This document shows, piece by piece, positions 15,747-26,017 of a DNA stretch of 52,536 nt. The translations under genes were made by a program, and so were the position numbers. Below the pieces are notes generated by a model. That model made no database searches and was not told where the DNA came from. It was given only the letters and a program-made list of their open reading frames with translations. Source of the stretch: Bacillus sp. SA1-12 (GTDB lineage: Bacteria > Bacillota > Bacilli > Bacillales > Bacillaceae); assembly GCF_000981385.1 (NCBI RefSeq), contig NZ_LATZ01000026.1:1-52536 (forward strand), given 5' to 3'. The stretch's first letter is position 1. Every line of letters starts with the position of its first letter.

Positions 15747-16290
15747 GTGAGGAAGTTTTATGAGAGAAATAATCAGAATATGAGGTGTCAATTGACACCT
15801 CATAAAATATTGAATCCATCAATCAAATTACCTTTTTCCATTAACCATTACTCCTGAATCCGTAAATCACTCTATAATTTTAATATTCTTTAAGAAACTT
15901 TTAAACAACTCCATTTCATTTTACTTCATAAAGAACTCACTTCTTATTTTTCACTCTCCCATTATGATACTTCCCGCATTCATATTAAGAGAAACGCTCT
16001 TGTTAAACAAATCTAGATTTTTAGGTATAGCCCTAACTATATATCTAATTGAATTTATTAATAGAAAACAAGTTCCTTTCTTTAAGAAGGGCATTTTTTT
16101 CATATATAGAAAGTGTCCAACCATTCTTCCATTTTCAAACATATGATGAATTAGTAATAGAAAATATTATTAATTTTTTCACCAACGGACAAGTATATAC
16201 ATTAATGTTTTCAAATTTAAGAAAGGAACTGTTATACACCGTGGTTCCAGAGAAAGTCTTAAAATGTGATTCAACGAGGATGATGAAAAA
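15747..16290. other. gene-free interval
   Basis: These 544 bp hold one clear structure, the palindrome at 15780-15803, and a single SinR-like half-site AAAGAAC at 15930-15936. Short open frames on both strands (about 60-83 codons) have no recognisable content or good ribosome binding sites and are not called. Confidence 0.55.
15780..15803 (+). terminator. 24-bp perfect palindrome after the regulator gene
   Basis: ATGAGGTGTCAA is followed directly by its exact complement, 33 bp beyond the regulator stop. It can form a 10- to 11-bp stem. It lacks a T run (ATAAAAT follows), so it may be a weak terminator or a binding site. Confidence 0.45.
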
Positions 16291-19200
16291 ATGTTATTAG
16301 TAATAAAGGATTATTTTGAAGGTAACTCTACCATTACAAAATCGTATCAAGAGGATATGATGGGTTTTAGAATTACAAATGATCATAATACTACCGACCT
16401 TACTTTTACAATCAATGGCATTACCATTTCAGTTAAACCAAAGGAAACGTTCAAGGGGAAATTCGCTCCATTTAGAAGGGTGGCTATTAACACAACTGCC
16501 TCCTATCGTGCCACTGTATTAGCATCCTTTAATAGGACCGAACCCGACACCACTCCTCCAGAAGACGTTACAAATTTATCCGCAAACAATGTGACAGCCA
16601 CCACCTTAACTTTATCTTGGACTCCTTCGCAATCAAGTGATATTGCAGAGTATGATATTTATCAAGATGGAGCGTTTCTAGTATCAGTAACAAATACAAC
16701 TATTGAAGTGACAAGCTTAAGTCCATTAGCGCAGTATACATTTCGAGTTGTGGCTAAAGACAGTTCTGGGAATGAGTCAAGCGGGACCGATGTTATTATT
16801 ACTACAGCAGCTGCAGATACTACGCCTCCAGTGCTTACAATCACGTCTGGGGGAACTTTTACTGATACCCAAACTGTCACCATGGCAACAAATGAATCAG
16901 CAACGATCTATTATACAATTGATGGAACTGAACCTACTTCCTCAAGTCTTCTCTATTCAGCCCCTTTAACCATCACGGAAACAACCACTATAAAGGCCTT
17001 CGCAAAAGATACAGCAGGAAATGAAAGTACAATTCAAACAGCAACCTTTACGAAAATCGTATTCATTACTGACGGGCTTATCTTACACTATGACTTTACC
17101 AATAAAGCTGGAACGACCTCAAATACAATTACCGATAAAGTAAATAATGTTCAGGCTACTTTGGTTGGAGTTACGCATGATGGTACAACTGATGGATACG
17201 TAGATGATAAAGGATTATTATTGCAAGTTCAGGATTATGTACAGATTCCTACAAATACAAGTCCATTAAATCAATTAATCAATTTAAATGGCGGTATAAC
17301 AATTCAAATGATTAGTTATGATACGAATGGCTCGCATTGGAGAACAGAGGATTTGAAGTTTATTTCTGCTAAGTCTGGTTCGTTTACGAAATACAAAAAA
17401 TCTGATGGCAGTGAAGGATCTAGAGGAATAGATTCCTTTTGGTTTGATGACAGTACTGGTTACAGACAAAGCTACCAAGGTTGGGTACATCCAATTGGTT
17501 CTAATGCTGTTAATGTCTTCACACTAAGGATAAATGAAGATAACACTGCAAGCATTTTTATTAATGATGCAATTAACGCAAATGGACGTATTCCAGTTCC
17601 ACAAGACTTCATATCCTATATTAATTCTATGGCATTATCACCACTTCAATTAAGACGCAATTATGTAGGACATAACACAGCTCCGGAAAAATTGGTTGCT
17701 TTTGTTATTTACAATCGTGAGCTTACAGACAATGAAGTAAGAAACAATTATCAATTTTATCAAAATAAAGAGCCGCTAGAAGGAATTTCGGTAATTCCGA
17801 CTAATGTGCAATTAAACCCTGGGGAAAGTCAACGGATTTCCGTGCAAGGATTACCAAATCGGTATACAGAACTATTAAGCATCAGATTTCAAAGTGGCAA
17901 TGAAGGATATGTAACAGTAGATCAAAATGGATTATTAACAGGAGTATCTGATGGGGAAACTAATGTTTCAATTACTGCTACCTATGAGGGTCAAAACTTT
18001 ACAGAATACGTAAATGTTAAAGTAGGGGGACAGGTTGTTTCTCCCCCTTCTTCTACAAGAACAATTATAGGGATGTCCATTAATCGAAAAACCCATACTC
18101 TTCAAGTAGGAGAAAATTTCGTAGTTATGGCTACGGCTTTGTCTAGTAATCTCTTGTATGATATTTTCCATGATAATATTGTGCTTTGGGAAAGTTCTGA
18201 TCCTAGTGTAGCCAAAGTACAATATGGTGTAGTAGAGGGTGTTTCCCCAGGAACTACGACACTTACTGCTTATGATTCAACAAGAACCTATTCCAAAAGT
18301 TTCGATATTACCGTTGTTAATAAAATTGAAACTCCTTTGACAGAAGGAGAAATCTATCATGTTGATGTAAATGACTATTCGATAAAATTAGATAACACAG
18401 ATTCTACTAATACAACTAATGGCATCCAAAATGCATTAGATCACGCTGCTGCTAATGGATATAAGAAAATTGTTTTTCCAAAAGGCAAATATTTAATTAG
18501 TCCTGCCGTAAGGACCATTTATCCACCATCTGATATGATTATTGATTTCAGTGATTCCATTCTCAATATTGAACCAAGCGTTTTAACTACCACAGGCTAC
18601 AAAATGTTCTATTTTACTAATTTAAAAAACACAAAGTTAATGAAAGCACATATATTTGGAGAAAGAGATTCAACAACTATTCAAGATTCTGTTGAAGGAT
18701 GTATAAGTGTTTTAATTGATGATTGTTTAACCACAGGATTTGAATCCTGCACTTTTAGTAAATCCCCAGGGTTTAATGTGATTACTGGAACACTCACAAA
18801 TAGGAATATGGGAAAAACCACTCAAAGTATTTCTGTCAGTAGATTTAATTTTGAACCAGGTAATATAGAGGAAAATGGAAATATCGATAATAGTAAGACT
18901 ACTAATTATTATCGATACAATCAATACATGGATGTTTCTGGGTTAGGCGAATATTATTTGCTAGGATATACTCAAGGATACCATGGATATCCTCATTTAA
19001 GATCAAGATTATATTCTATTCATTTTTATAGCGAAAATTTTACTCATTTAGAATCACAAATGTATAATTTACAATACTATATTTATCCAAAAGCTCCCAA
19101 TGCTAAATACGCTAAAATTGTCATTTACCAAGAAGGTCCTCCTTCATCAGGAGACAGTGACTTTAATGGTGCTGTTGCTTTTATAAGAACAATTGGCATG

Positions 19201-19674
19201 CCAAGAAACTGTTACATCAATGATTGCAGGTTTGAAGATAATTTTAGTACAGGTCTTGCTATGTGTGGTGGTCAAAATTGGCTCATTAAAGGAAATACAT
19301 TTTCCAATAATGGTGGGAGAATGCCTGGTTGTGACATTGATTGGGAAGACGGCTGGGAGCATATGGTTGGGGATGTCCTAAAAAACAATACCTTTGACTC
19401 TAAATTAGGCGTCATTTTTAGTTCTGGCAGCAGTTTATCTGCTTTCAATAATACTTTTAATCAATCGACAATGACTGTTTGGGCCAGAACTCAGAACTTC
19501 AGAATATTCAATAATATATTTTATGGAAAAGGTTCCTTAACGAACGACTTTAAAACACAAGGTGATTCTGTTTTAGGTAGAAATATTTTTACAGATAACG
19601 CCAATTATACAACAGGTATTTTCCATACGGGTGCCTATTACAAAGTTCACGATATTCTTAATTCAATCATTTGA
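16291..19674 (+). CDS. large modular phage-tail-like protein with beta-helix domain
   Basis: This 1127-residue protein lacks a signal peptide. Domains in order: an N-terminal module (residues 1-85, IKDYF...NDHNTTDLTFTINGITI) like those of Bacillus phage tail proteins; a fibronectin type III domain (about 90-175); a chitobiase-like module (about 180-255, TPPVLTITSGGTFTD); a LamG/concanavalin-like domain (about 260-490); two Big_2-like domains (about 495-680); and a right-handed beta-helix of the pectate-lyase/tailspike type (about 690-1127, opening with ALDHAAANGYKKIVFPKGKY). Tailspike-like proteins bind or cleave polysaccharides. It lies next to the eps operon on the opposite strand, so it may be a domesticated phage protein acting on the exopolysaccharide. 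The secretion route is unclear. Confidence 0.7.
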   Translation: MLLVIKDYFEGNSTITKSYQEDMMGFRITNDHNTTDLTFTINGITISVKPKETFKGKFAPFRRVAINTTASYRATVLASFNRTEPDTTPPEDVTNLSANNVTATTLTLSWTPSQSSDIAEYDIYQDGAFLVSVTNTTIEVTSLSPLAQYTFRVVAKDSSGNESSGTDVIITTAAADTTPPVLTITSGGTFTDTQTVTMATNESATIYYTIDGTEPTSSSLLYSAPLTITETTTIKAFAKDTAGNESTIQTATFTKIVFITDGLILHYDFTNKAGTTSNTITDKVNNVQATLVGVTHDGTTDGYVDDKGLLLQVQDYVQIPTNTSPLNQLINLNGGITIQMISYDTNGSHWRTEDLKFISAKSGSFTKYKKSDGSEGSRGIDSFWFDDSTGYRQSYQGWVHPIGSNAVNVFTLRINEDNTASIFINDAINANGRIPVPQDFISYINSMALSPLQLRRNYVGHNTAPEKLVAFVIYNRELTDNEVRNNYQFYQNKEPLEGISVIPTNVQLNPGESQRISVQGLPNRYTELLSIRFQSGNEGYVTVDQNGLLTGVSDGETNVSITATYEGQNFTEYVNVKVGGQVVSPPSSTRTIIGMSINRKTHTLQVGENFVVMATALSSNLLYDIFHDNIVLWESSDPSVAKVQYGVVEGVSPGTTTLTAYDSTRTYSKSFDITVVNKIETPLTEGEIYHVDVNDYSIKLDNTDSTNTTNGIQNALDHAAANGYKKIVFPKGKYLISPAVRTIYPPSDMIIDFSDSILNIEPSVLTTTGYKMFYFTNLKNTKLMKAHIFGERDSTTIQDSVEGCISVLIDDCLTTGFESCTFSKSPGFNVITGTLTNRNMGKTTQSISVSRFNFEPGNIEENGNIDNSKTTNYYRYNQYMDVSGLGEYYLLGYTQGYHGYPHLRSRLYSIHFYSENFTHLESQMYNLQYYIYPKAPNAKYAKIVIYQEGPPSSGDSDFNGAVAFIRTIGMPRNCYINDCRFEDNFSTGLAMCGGQNWLIKGNTFSNNGGRMPGCDIDWEDGWEHMVGDVLKNNTFDSKLGVIFSSGSSLSAFNNTFNQSTMTVWARTQNFRIFNNIFYGKGSLTNDFKTQGDSVLGRNIFTDNANYTTGIFHTGAYYKVHDILNSII

Positions 19675-20184
19675 AAACTATAAAAGAAGATTAAATATTT
19701 ATTTCAAAAATCCACCAACTATTTTTACAAATTATCAATAGAATACTTTTAAAAATTTTGTTTTGCTTTTGAATGCTTAAATGCCGCTAAAACAACTCCA
19801 TTTAAGCATTCACTCCTATGGTATTTAAATAAGCATATAAAAACATTTTACTAATAAATCCACCTAGGAATTCTTGACTGTTTAAAAGTCTTTTTTTAAT
19901 CATTTTATTCATTAGAGCCACTTTCACTATAATAACTATTCAAAGCTATGATAATTGTTTAATTTGGTTTTAAAATACATTATAGAAATATATAATTTTA
20001 AAAATTCAGTACTTAGTATTTTCCTCTTTCAAGTATAAATTTTAGTAGCCTTTGAGGTATTTTATATAAAAACCTTTAATATTAATAAAGAATATAAATA
20101 TCTAGTATTTAATATGGATTAGGTGAAAAATGTATAAAAAGAAAAGAGTTTATTCATCCATATTAGAGGTAATATATTAATACA
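19675..20184. other. gene-free interval between convergent genes
   Basis: These 510 A/T-rich bp separate the tailspike-like gene from the last eps gene. The only marked structure is the inverted repeat at 19770-19812. TAATATGGAT and its complement near 20110 and 20155 form a second, loosely spaced pair. No gene was seen. Confidence 0.55.
19770..19812. repeat. 14-bp perfect inverted repeat
   Basis: TGAATGCTTAAATG at 19770-19783 pairs with CATTTAAGCATTCA at 19799-19812 across a 15-nt loop. It lies between convergent genes, about 95 bp after the stop at 19674, without a T run. It could be a transcript-end structure or a footprint of a lost element. Confidence 0.5.
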
Positions 20185-21273
20185 TTAAATTCCCTTACGA
20201 TCAAAACCACCTGAATAACCTTTACTTCTATAGATAATTTTTCTATCAATAACTCGTATAATTGGATTAGTTATAAAGTTAACTGCATAAGAAGAAACAA
20301 TACATAATATTAATAGCCAGAAAAAGATTAATAATGGATTTCTAGGTGCAAAAGTTAGTTCTGGAAAAATTGACATATAAAAAAACATATGTATTAACCA
20401 TATGTTTGTGGAATGATTACTAATATAGTCTAATATTTTTTCTACCACTTTATTTTTATTCATGAACCAATATATAATAATAATAGCTATACCATTAATA
20501 GGAGCAATGATTGCAGATTCTATAATAGCGTGAAATACTATTAAAAGAACAATGCAAATTGTACTAATAATATTCCTAAATCTTATTTTTTGGATTTTTT
20601 TATGTAAGTTTGACAAAACCTTTTCTTTTGAAAAAATAGCTCCAATAAAAAAAGATATTTGAGATGTACCGAGTAAAAACATAACTCTAATTAATTCAAG
20701 TACCAGGGTATTATCACCAAAATCTATAAAACCTCTATACCTTTGAAAATGAGAAACTACATATATAATACTTGATATAAATAATATTACTAGGGGATTA
20801 TATTTTTTAACTATCTTAATTAGAAATGGCGAAAATAAAACAAATATTATATATATTTGTAAATACCACCAAGCGCCATTATAGGAGTTTGACATTCCAA
20901 ATATTGATAAAATAAACGTTATTATATTAAATGTAAAATTTTCATGTTTAGAAATTTGAAAACCTAATGGTACAAAAATAATAAATACAACCCAGAAATT
21001 TATGTAGAGTTTTAGGATCCGTTTTAAATTTTTTCCTAAAACTGATACATTTGAATTGTTATTTATTATATAAAAGGCATAACCAGTAACAAATAAATAA
21101 ATAGGTACACAAGCGTCGCCTAATAAAGCAATATAATAAACCAGTGGTGTATCATTTATCAGTGGAAATGTACTATATAAACCATCTTTTTTTGTGGCAA
21201 AGAGATGTAATAATATCATTAAGAGTATTGCAATCCCCTTCAGTATTTTAGTATCCTTTTTTGATAATTCCAT
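20185..21273 (-). CDS. acyltransferase 3 family membrane protein
   Basis: This 362-residue multi-pass membrane protein of the acyltransferase_3 family starts with a helix containing LKGIAILLMILLHLFA (the family R/K-G-I-A-I-L-x-V-x-x-x-H pattern, with the catalytic His in LLHLF). About ten hydrophobic segments follow. Such proteins O-acetylate or O-succinylate surface polysaccharides. It is the last gene of the eps operon, and its predicted job is decoration of the exopolysaccharide. Confidence 0.85.
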   Translation of the reverse strand: MELSKKDTKILKGIAILLMILLHLFATKKDGLYSTFPLINDTPLVYYIALLGDACVPIYLFVTGYAFYIINNNSNVSVLGKNLKRILKLYINFWVVFIIFVPLGFQISKHENFTFNIITFILSIFGMSNSYNGAWWYLQIYIIFVLFSPFLIKIVKKYNPLVILFISSIIYVVSHFQRYRGFIDFGDNTLVLELIRVMFLLGTSQISFFIGAIFSKEKVLSNLHKKIQKIRFRNIISTICIVLLIVFHAIIESAIIAPINGIAIIIIYWFMNKNKVVEKILDYISNHSTNIWLIHMFFYMSIFPELTFAPRNPLLIFFWLLILCIVSSYAVNFITNPIIRVIDRKIIYRSKGYSGGFDRKGI

Positions 21274-21448
21274 AACGAACTCTCCATTTCAGTTTACAAA
21301 TAATTTTCAAAAATTTCCATCTAACATTTTCACTAATTTTCAGAGTAATATTATTCAGCTGTCTTTAACCAACTTCCAATTTCCTAAAAGTCTTTATTTT
21401 GACAATTTACTACTAGTCATGCCTCACTATTACAAGGTATCAAGCAAC

Positions 21449-22993
21449 TCATGCACTTTTCTGCTTCACCGCTGATTTCTTTTTCAAATTTAACATTAAT
21501 ATATTTACTATTTTGAACAAATATTTAAACTCTTCTGTTTTATAAAAAATACCTATATATAATAAATTAGGTAAAATTAAACAGATTAAGCCGATTAATA
21601 TTAAATTGAAAAAAGTGTCAGCCACTACAAAACTACAAATAGAATTTGTAATCCAATAAGTTCCTATACCAATAGCAATGTAGAGTATATATTTAGAAAA
21701 ATAATTCATAACTGGTTTATGAAACACTTTTTTGTATACTAAATAAGGAGTTGTCCAGAATGGTACAGCTAGAGCACTTATTACAGTTCCAATAAAAACA
21801 CCGACTATACCTATATTTTGAACCAATATAATAGAAATAATTAGGTTTATAGCAGCTTGAATTAATGGAGCGAATCGATCTTTATAAAAAATTCCTGACG
21901 TTGTTTTTAAAGTGGTTATCGAATTTCTCATTCCTCTTTCATAAAAAATGATCATTAATACGATAAGAACACTTTTACTCATAATAAATTCAGTGCCAAT
22001 CCATAATTTAATAAAAGGTTCGATTGTAATTAATAATAAAATTGTAAAAAGGGAATATAACCAAAAATTAACAAGCATATACACTTTGTAAATATTATAA
22101 ACCTTATCAACATTCTCTTTTGCAACTAAATTACCAATACTATGATATACGTTATTAAAAATTTGATTTATAAAAGACCTACATATTTCAATTAACATAT
22201 GATAATTAGAATACAGTCCTACTGCTGTAACACTTACAAATGAAGATATTATGATATTATCAGTACCAAACACTAAATAATTCCCTATGTTTTGCAATAT
22301 AATAGCTTTTACATTTTTAGTAATATTATATTTAGTATCAGTATCCAATTTTTCTTTTACCTTACCGCGTAAAAACGGATACATTTTATTAACCCAAAAT
22401 GATAACAAAATTGTTGTTATAATAGTTATTATACTATCAATGATTAAATATAAAATATAATCTCTAGTGAAATGTAAGATTCCTATTTTGAGACATGTAG
22501 TAATTATAGCTGATACTGAATAAATTCCTGTAACAATATATCCTTTTTGACAAACATTCAAAAAAGAGTTTTTGTGTACATATAAATATGGTAAAACAGT
22601 ATTTAGTAAAAATATACAATAAATTAAATGAATGTTTTCAATACTTGAATCCTTTATAATTAATCCAAGAAAAGGCATAATTAGTAATCCTAGCGATAAT
22701 ACAATTAATGCAATTACCATATATGCATTTCTATAAAAATTCATAAGAGCTTTAATTTTTAATTGATCATTTTCTGCTACAGGTTTATAAAGACTGTACA
22801 TAATACTAGCCCCTATTCCTGCTTCCGCCAACGTCAACATAGCCAAAATATTTGTAAGTAGTCCATTTATCCCTAAGTATTCAATACCCAGACTGTTAAT
22901 AAATACAGTTCTTGATATGAAACTTAGTGATGTGATAATTAGTTGGTTTACTAAACCGACAGATATATTAATTATAGAATTTCTTATTCTCAT
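21449..22993 (-). CDS. polysaccharide flippase (Wzx-type)
   Basis: This 514-residue protein has about twelve to fourteen hydrophobic segments and the N-terminal block FISRTVFINSLGIEYLGINGL, typical of polysaccharide export proteins of the MOP superfamily. It should flip the undecaprenyl-linked repeat unit to the outer face of the membrane. Together with the EpsG-like polymerase (34009-35079) and the EpsA/EpsB pair, it completes a Wzx/Wzy-type assembly pathway. Confidence 0.87.
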   Translation of the reverse strand: MRIRNSIINISVGLVNQLIITSLSFISRTVFINSLGIEYLGINGLLTNILAMLTLAEAGIGASIMYSLYKPVAENDQLKIKALMNFYRNAYMVIALIVLSLGLLIMPFLGLIIKDSSIENIHLIYCIFLLNTVLPYLYVHKNSFLNVCQKGYIVTGIYSVSAIITTCLKIGILHFTRDYILYLIIDSIITIITTILLSFWVNKMYPFLRGKVKEKLDTDTKYNITKNVKAIILQNIGNYLVFGTDNIIISSFVSVTAVGLYSNYHMLIEICRSFINQIFNNVYHSIGNLVAKENVDKVYNIYKVYMLVNFWLYSLFTILLLITIEPFIKLWIGTEFIMSKSVLIVLMIIFYERGMRNSITTLKTTSGIFYKDRFAPLIQAAINLIISIILVQNIGIVGVFIGTVISALAVPFWTTPYLVYKKVFHKPVMNYFSKYILYIAIGIGTYWITNSICSFVVADTFFNLILIGLICLILPNLLYIGIFYKTEEFKYLFKIVNILMLNLKKKSAVKQKSA

Positions 22994-23052
22994 TTTGGCC
23001 CCTTTATATAATACTTTTTATATTGTAAAAACTTGATATTAAATTGAAAGTA

Positions 23053-23613
23053 CTACTCTATAAATCCAAGTTTGTTTTTTAGTTCTTCGTACATATTTTC
23101 TTTATTTATATTAGAAATATTTCCCGCTAAAGTGTAACCACTATCATATTTCCAAGTACCATTTTTTAACTCATTAATCTTTTGGGAGTAATTTTCGATG
23201 GTTGATATAACCTTAGCAGGGTTTCCCGCAACTATACTTCCTTCCGAAACTGATTTAGTTACAATACTTCCAGCTGCTACTATCGAATTTTTTCCAACTG
23301 TTACTCCAGGCATAATTAATGCTCTTGCGCCTATAAATACATTGTCTTCAATAGTGATACTTCCAATCTTAGTATAATTAATTAAATTTTTTGTACTCGC
23401 ATCATGAGCCAAAAAATAAGCTTGTGGTGCAATAGTTACATTATTACCAATCTTAATCAACCAACAATGGGAGTAATCAAAAATTACACCAGGTTGAATA
23501 GAACAATTTTCACCTATTTTCATTCCCATTTTTATATAATCTTCTAACCATATTTCTTCTAGTAAATATTTTCTAAATCTTGCCTTTAAAAAATTTATTA
23601 TCTTTTTTACCAT
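23053..23613 (-). CDS. hexapeptide-repeat O-acetyltransferase
   Basis: This 186-residue left-handed beta-helix acyltransferase shows hexapeptide repeats such as [26 protein letters not shown] and [35 protein letters not shown], ending in the hallmark GNPAKVI. The catalytic His is in FLAHDAS. It probably acetylates a sugar of the repeat unit in the cytoplasm. It lies between the flippase and the GH105-like gene in the eps operon, 1 nt after the latter's stop. Confidence 0.85.
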   Translation of the reverse strand: MVKKIINFLKARFRKYLLEEIWLEDYIKMGMKIGENCSIQPGVIFDYSHCWLIKIGNNVTIAPQAYFLAHDASTKNLINYTKIGSITIEDNVFIGARALIMPGVTVGKNSIVAAGSIVTKSVSEGSIVAGNPAKVISTIENYSQKINELKNGTWKYDSGYTLAGNISNINKENMYEELKNKLGFIE

Positions 23614-23614
23614 T

Positions 23615-24799
23615 CTAATTCACTACCTTTGAATTATTATTTATCACTCTAATACAAAACCCTTGAGTAAATGGTAGTATATTAAATAGCATAGAATATA
23701 CGCCGATATCTTTTGTGTCACCTTGTGAAAAATCTACAGCTCCATTTCTTCGTGTAACTTTCTTTAAATAACTTATAGCTTTATCTGTACTAGTTAAACA
23801 TTCATTTGAAATCTCCTTAATTTTAGAAGCTTTTAACAAAAACCATCCAATTGTAGCTGTAGTTGATGAATCAGATCTGCATTCTTCTCTTGTAACAGTC
23901 CAATTCCAACTTCCATTTTTTTGTTGAAAACTTATAGCAGCTTTGGCAAATTTTTTGACACTTTGTTCTAAAACTATTTTTGATTTATGATTTTGTGGCA
24001 ATTCATCCCAAGCATCTATAAGCCCTATGGCAAACCACCCAAGGCCTCTTCCCCACCCGTATAAGCCAAGTGGTTCTTTATCTTTAAGCTTATATGCATG
24101 GACTGGTATGTAATGGTTTTTTAACATACCGTATTGTTCATATTCTTTAATTTGTTTTAATGCTAAATCAATACATTCATCTTTATTGTATTTAATCCCG
24201 TAAGCAACTAAAAAAGGACATATAAAACCTATGGTATCTACATATCTGTAGCTTTGCATAGACTTTCTATATCCTACTGTACCATCTTCGCCTATATGCT
24301 CCTTTATCAATTTCCATGTATAATCAAATGCATTTTTGTAATTATCTATATCTATAAAATCTAACTTCATGACTGAATAAACTAATATTGCAATATCTAC
24401 ATGCTCTGGTTTATTTATCCATTGGCCATGTTGATCAAATTTTTTGTTCAAAAACTTTGTTATTTCTTTTTTAATATTTTTATCATCTTTATTCTTTAAA
24501 TATTCAGATAAACCTAATAATAATGCTGCTTCTTGCCAATGTTGTACAGCATTCTTTGTATAATTCCCTTTTAATATATCAATTGCAACTAATCTTGTAT
24601 TATCAGTAACCTTAATCTTTGGCGTCTTATTTAACCACCTTACACCCTTTTCAGTTATTGACTGATTCCACTTATTCTTATCGTTATATCTTCCAATATG
24701 AATCCGACTTACCCAATCGTTAAAAATAGGAACAACATCTATCAAAATAATTAAAACTATTAAAACTAAAAAAATTATTCCTAGTATTAGAATGAACAA
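23615..24799 (-). CDS. membrane-anchored GH88/GH105-like glycoside hydrolase
   Basis: This 394-residue protein has residues 1-23 forming a hydrophobic signal anchor. The rest resembles an (alpha/alpha)6-barrel of the unsaturated-uronyl hydrolase type: [34 protein letters not shown] (compare WGRGNGW in YteR-like enzymes) and a C-terminal [11 protein letters not shown] block. GH105 enzymes remove unsaturated galacturonyl residues left by lyases. Inside an eps operon it may trim or depolymerise the polymer at the outer membrane face. Catalytic residues could not be assigned with confidence. Confidence 0.68.
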   Translation of the reverse strand: MFILILGIIFLVLIVLIILIDVVPIFNDWVSRIHIGRYNDKNKWNQSITEKGVRWLNKTPKIKVTDNTRLVAIDILKGNYTKNAVQHWQEAALLLGLSEYLKNKDDKNIKKEITKFLNKKFDQHGQWINKPEHVDIAILVYSVMKLDFIDIDNYKNAFDYTWKLIKEHIGEDGTVGYRKSMQSYRYVDTIGFICPFLVAYGIKYNKDECIDLALKQIKEYEQYGMLKNHYIPVHAYKLKDKEPLGLYGWGRGLGWFAIGLIDAWDELPQNHKSKIVLEQSVKKFAKAAISFQQKNGSWNWTVTREECRSDSSTTATIGWFLLKASKIKEISNECLTSTDKAISYLKKVTRRNGAVDFSQGDTKDIGVYSMLFNILPFTQGFCIRVINNNSKVVN

Positions 24800-24816
24800 A
24801 CGTTTGCACCTCTTAT

Positions 24817-26004
24817 CTAAACTGCCTTTATTAATTTATATAATTTCTGTATTTCAGACTCAGTTCCCAAGCTTTCTCTTGATAAATTAACTATCAATTT
24901 TTTTCTTAATTCATTATCATCAATAAGTTTTTTAACACCTTCATATAATGATTGAGGGTTCAAGTCTACAATTAAACCATTTTCTTCATTTCTAATTTGA
25001 TCTTTAGCTGTACTAAAATTTGTAACTACTATTGGCTTATGAAGTATTTTTGCTTCATCTATTGCTATTGACTTCCCTTCAAATAGAGAGGGTTGTACAT
25101 ATATATCAGCTTCTCTTATATAAGGATATGGATTTTCTTTTATTCCTAATAAAATAAATATATCATGGAGGTCATTTTCTATTATTATTTGCTCTAATTT
25201 TGCTCTTTCCTCTCCTTCTCCAATAACATACCACTTTAGATCATATCCACTTTGAATTAAGAATTTACATGCCACTATAGCAATTTCAAAACCTTTTTGA
25301 TGATTTAGTCTTCCAACAGAAACTAGCTTTATTCCTGTATTACATAGATGTATCTTTTCTAAAGACATGTTAGAAATCACATTAGGAGAAACTATGTTGT
25401 ACATGACTTCGATTTTTTGCTCATACATTGGAAATCTATTTTTTAATACGTTAGCACATTCTTCTGATACTGTTACTATATTATTTAACTTATCAAAATA
25501 CTTAAGGTCAATAATTGGATCCATACCTAACTTGTCATAATCATTATGTATAAATCCTATTTTCTTTTTAGCATTTACTTTATCTACACAAAAAAATATT
25601 GGATTCTTTTCAAGATATCCAATTGCTACATCATATTTCTTATTAATGTTTTTAAGTGATCTTGAAATATATTTCCAAACTCTCTGCTCACATCTTGCCC
25701 TGTTTTTTTCTATATTAAAAATGTACCCTGCACAAACCCTTGAAATCGCAATTTTAAATCTCCTTTTTTTAATACAGTCTTTGAGAGCTGCTTTGATAGA
25801 CATATCAAAATACTCATACTCATAAGGCTTTTCAAGTAAATTCACTTGTTTAGGTATTTTATTAAAAAATAGTCCTTCATGTTTAAATAAAAATAAATCT
25901 ACATTATACAGAGAATAATCTATGGTCTCTAATAAAGAAATTAAGGCTTTTTCTGCACCACCACAATTTAAGTTGTTTATAGCAATTAAAATATTTTTTT
26001 TCAG
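24817..26004 (-). CDS. glycosyltransferase family 4, probable CTG start
   Basis: This GT-B glycosyltransferase of about 395 residues has the C-terminal donor-site motif PSLFEGKSIAIDEA (E-x7-E). A shorter call starting at the GTG at 25845 would remove the acceptor-side N-terminus. The same frame is open upstream and encodes KKNILIAINNLNCGGAEKAL, matching the starts of the paralogues at 26018-27211 and 29474-30667 (MKKxx). The codon at the ATG position is CTG (26004-26002), with AGGTGG 9 nt upstream. An ATG 9 nt further up is in another frame, and a run of eight A's lies between. The start is probably CTG. A length change of the A8 run would instead put the ATG in frame. Confidence 0.72.
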   Translation of the reverse strand: MKKNILIAINNLNCGGAEKALISLLETIDYSLYNVDLFLFKHEGLFFNKIPKQVNLLEKPYEYEYFDMSIKAALKDCIKKRRFKIAISRVCAGYIFNIEKNRARCEQRVWKYISRSLKNINKKYDVAIGYLEKNPIFFCVDKVNAKKKIGFIHNDYDKLGMDPIIDLKYFDKLNNIVTVSEECANVLKNRFPMYEQKIEVMYNIVSPNVISNMSLEKIHLCNTGIKLVSVGRLNHQKGFEIAIVACKFLIQSGYDLKWYVIGEGEERAKLEQIIIENDLHDIFILLGIKENPYPYIREADIYVQPSLFEGKSIAIDEAKILHKPIVVTNFSTAKDQIRNEENGLIVDLNPQSLYEGVKKLIDDNELRKKLIVNLSRESLGTESEIQKLYKLIKAV

Positions 26005-26017
26005 AAAGCATCACCAC

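Noticed and set aside
15951..16300. Overlapping short frames on both strands between the LuxR-type regulator and the tailspike-like gene
   Set aside because: The two strands are open over the same A/T-rich stretch, no frame has a good ribosome site, and none resembles a known family.
25845..25847. GTG at 25845 as the start of the first GT4 gene
   Set aside because: It would remove the conserved acceptor-side N-terminus that both paralogues keep; the frame is open and conserved up to 26004.
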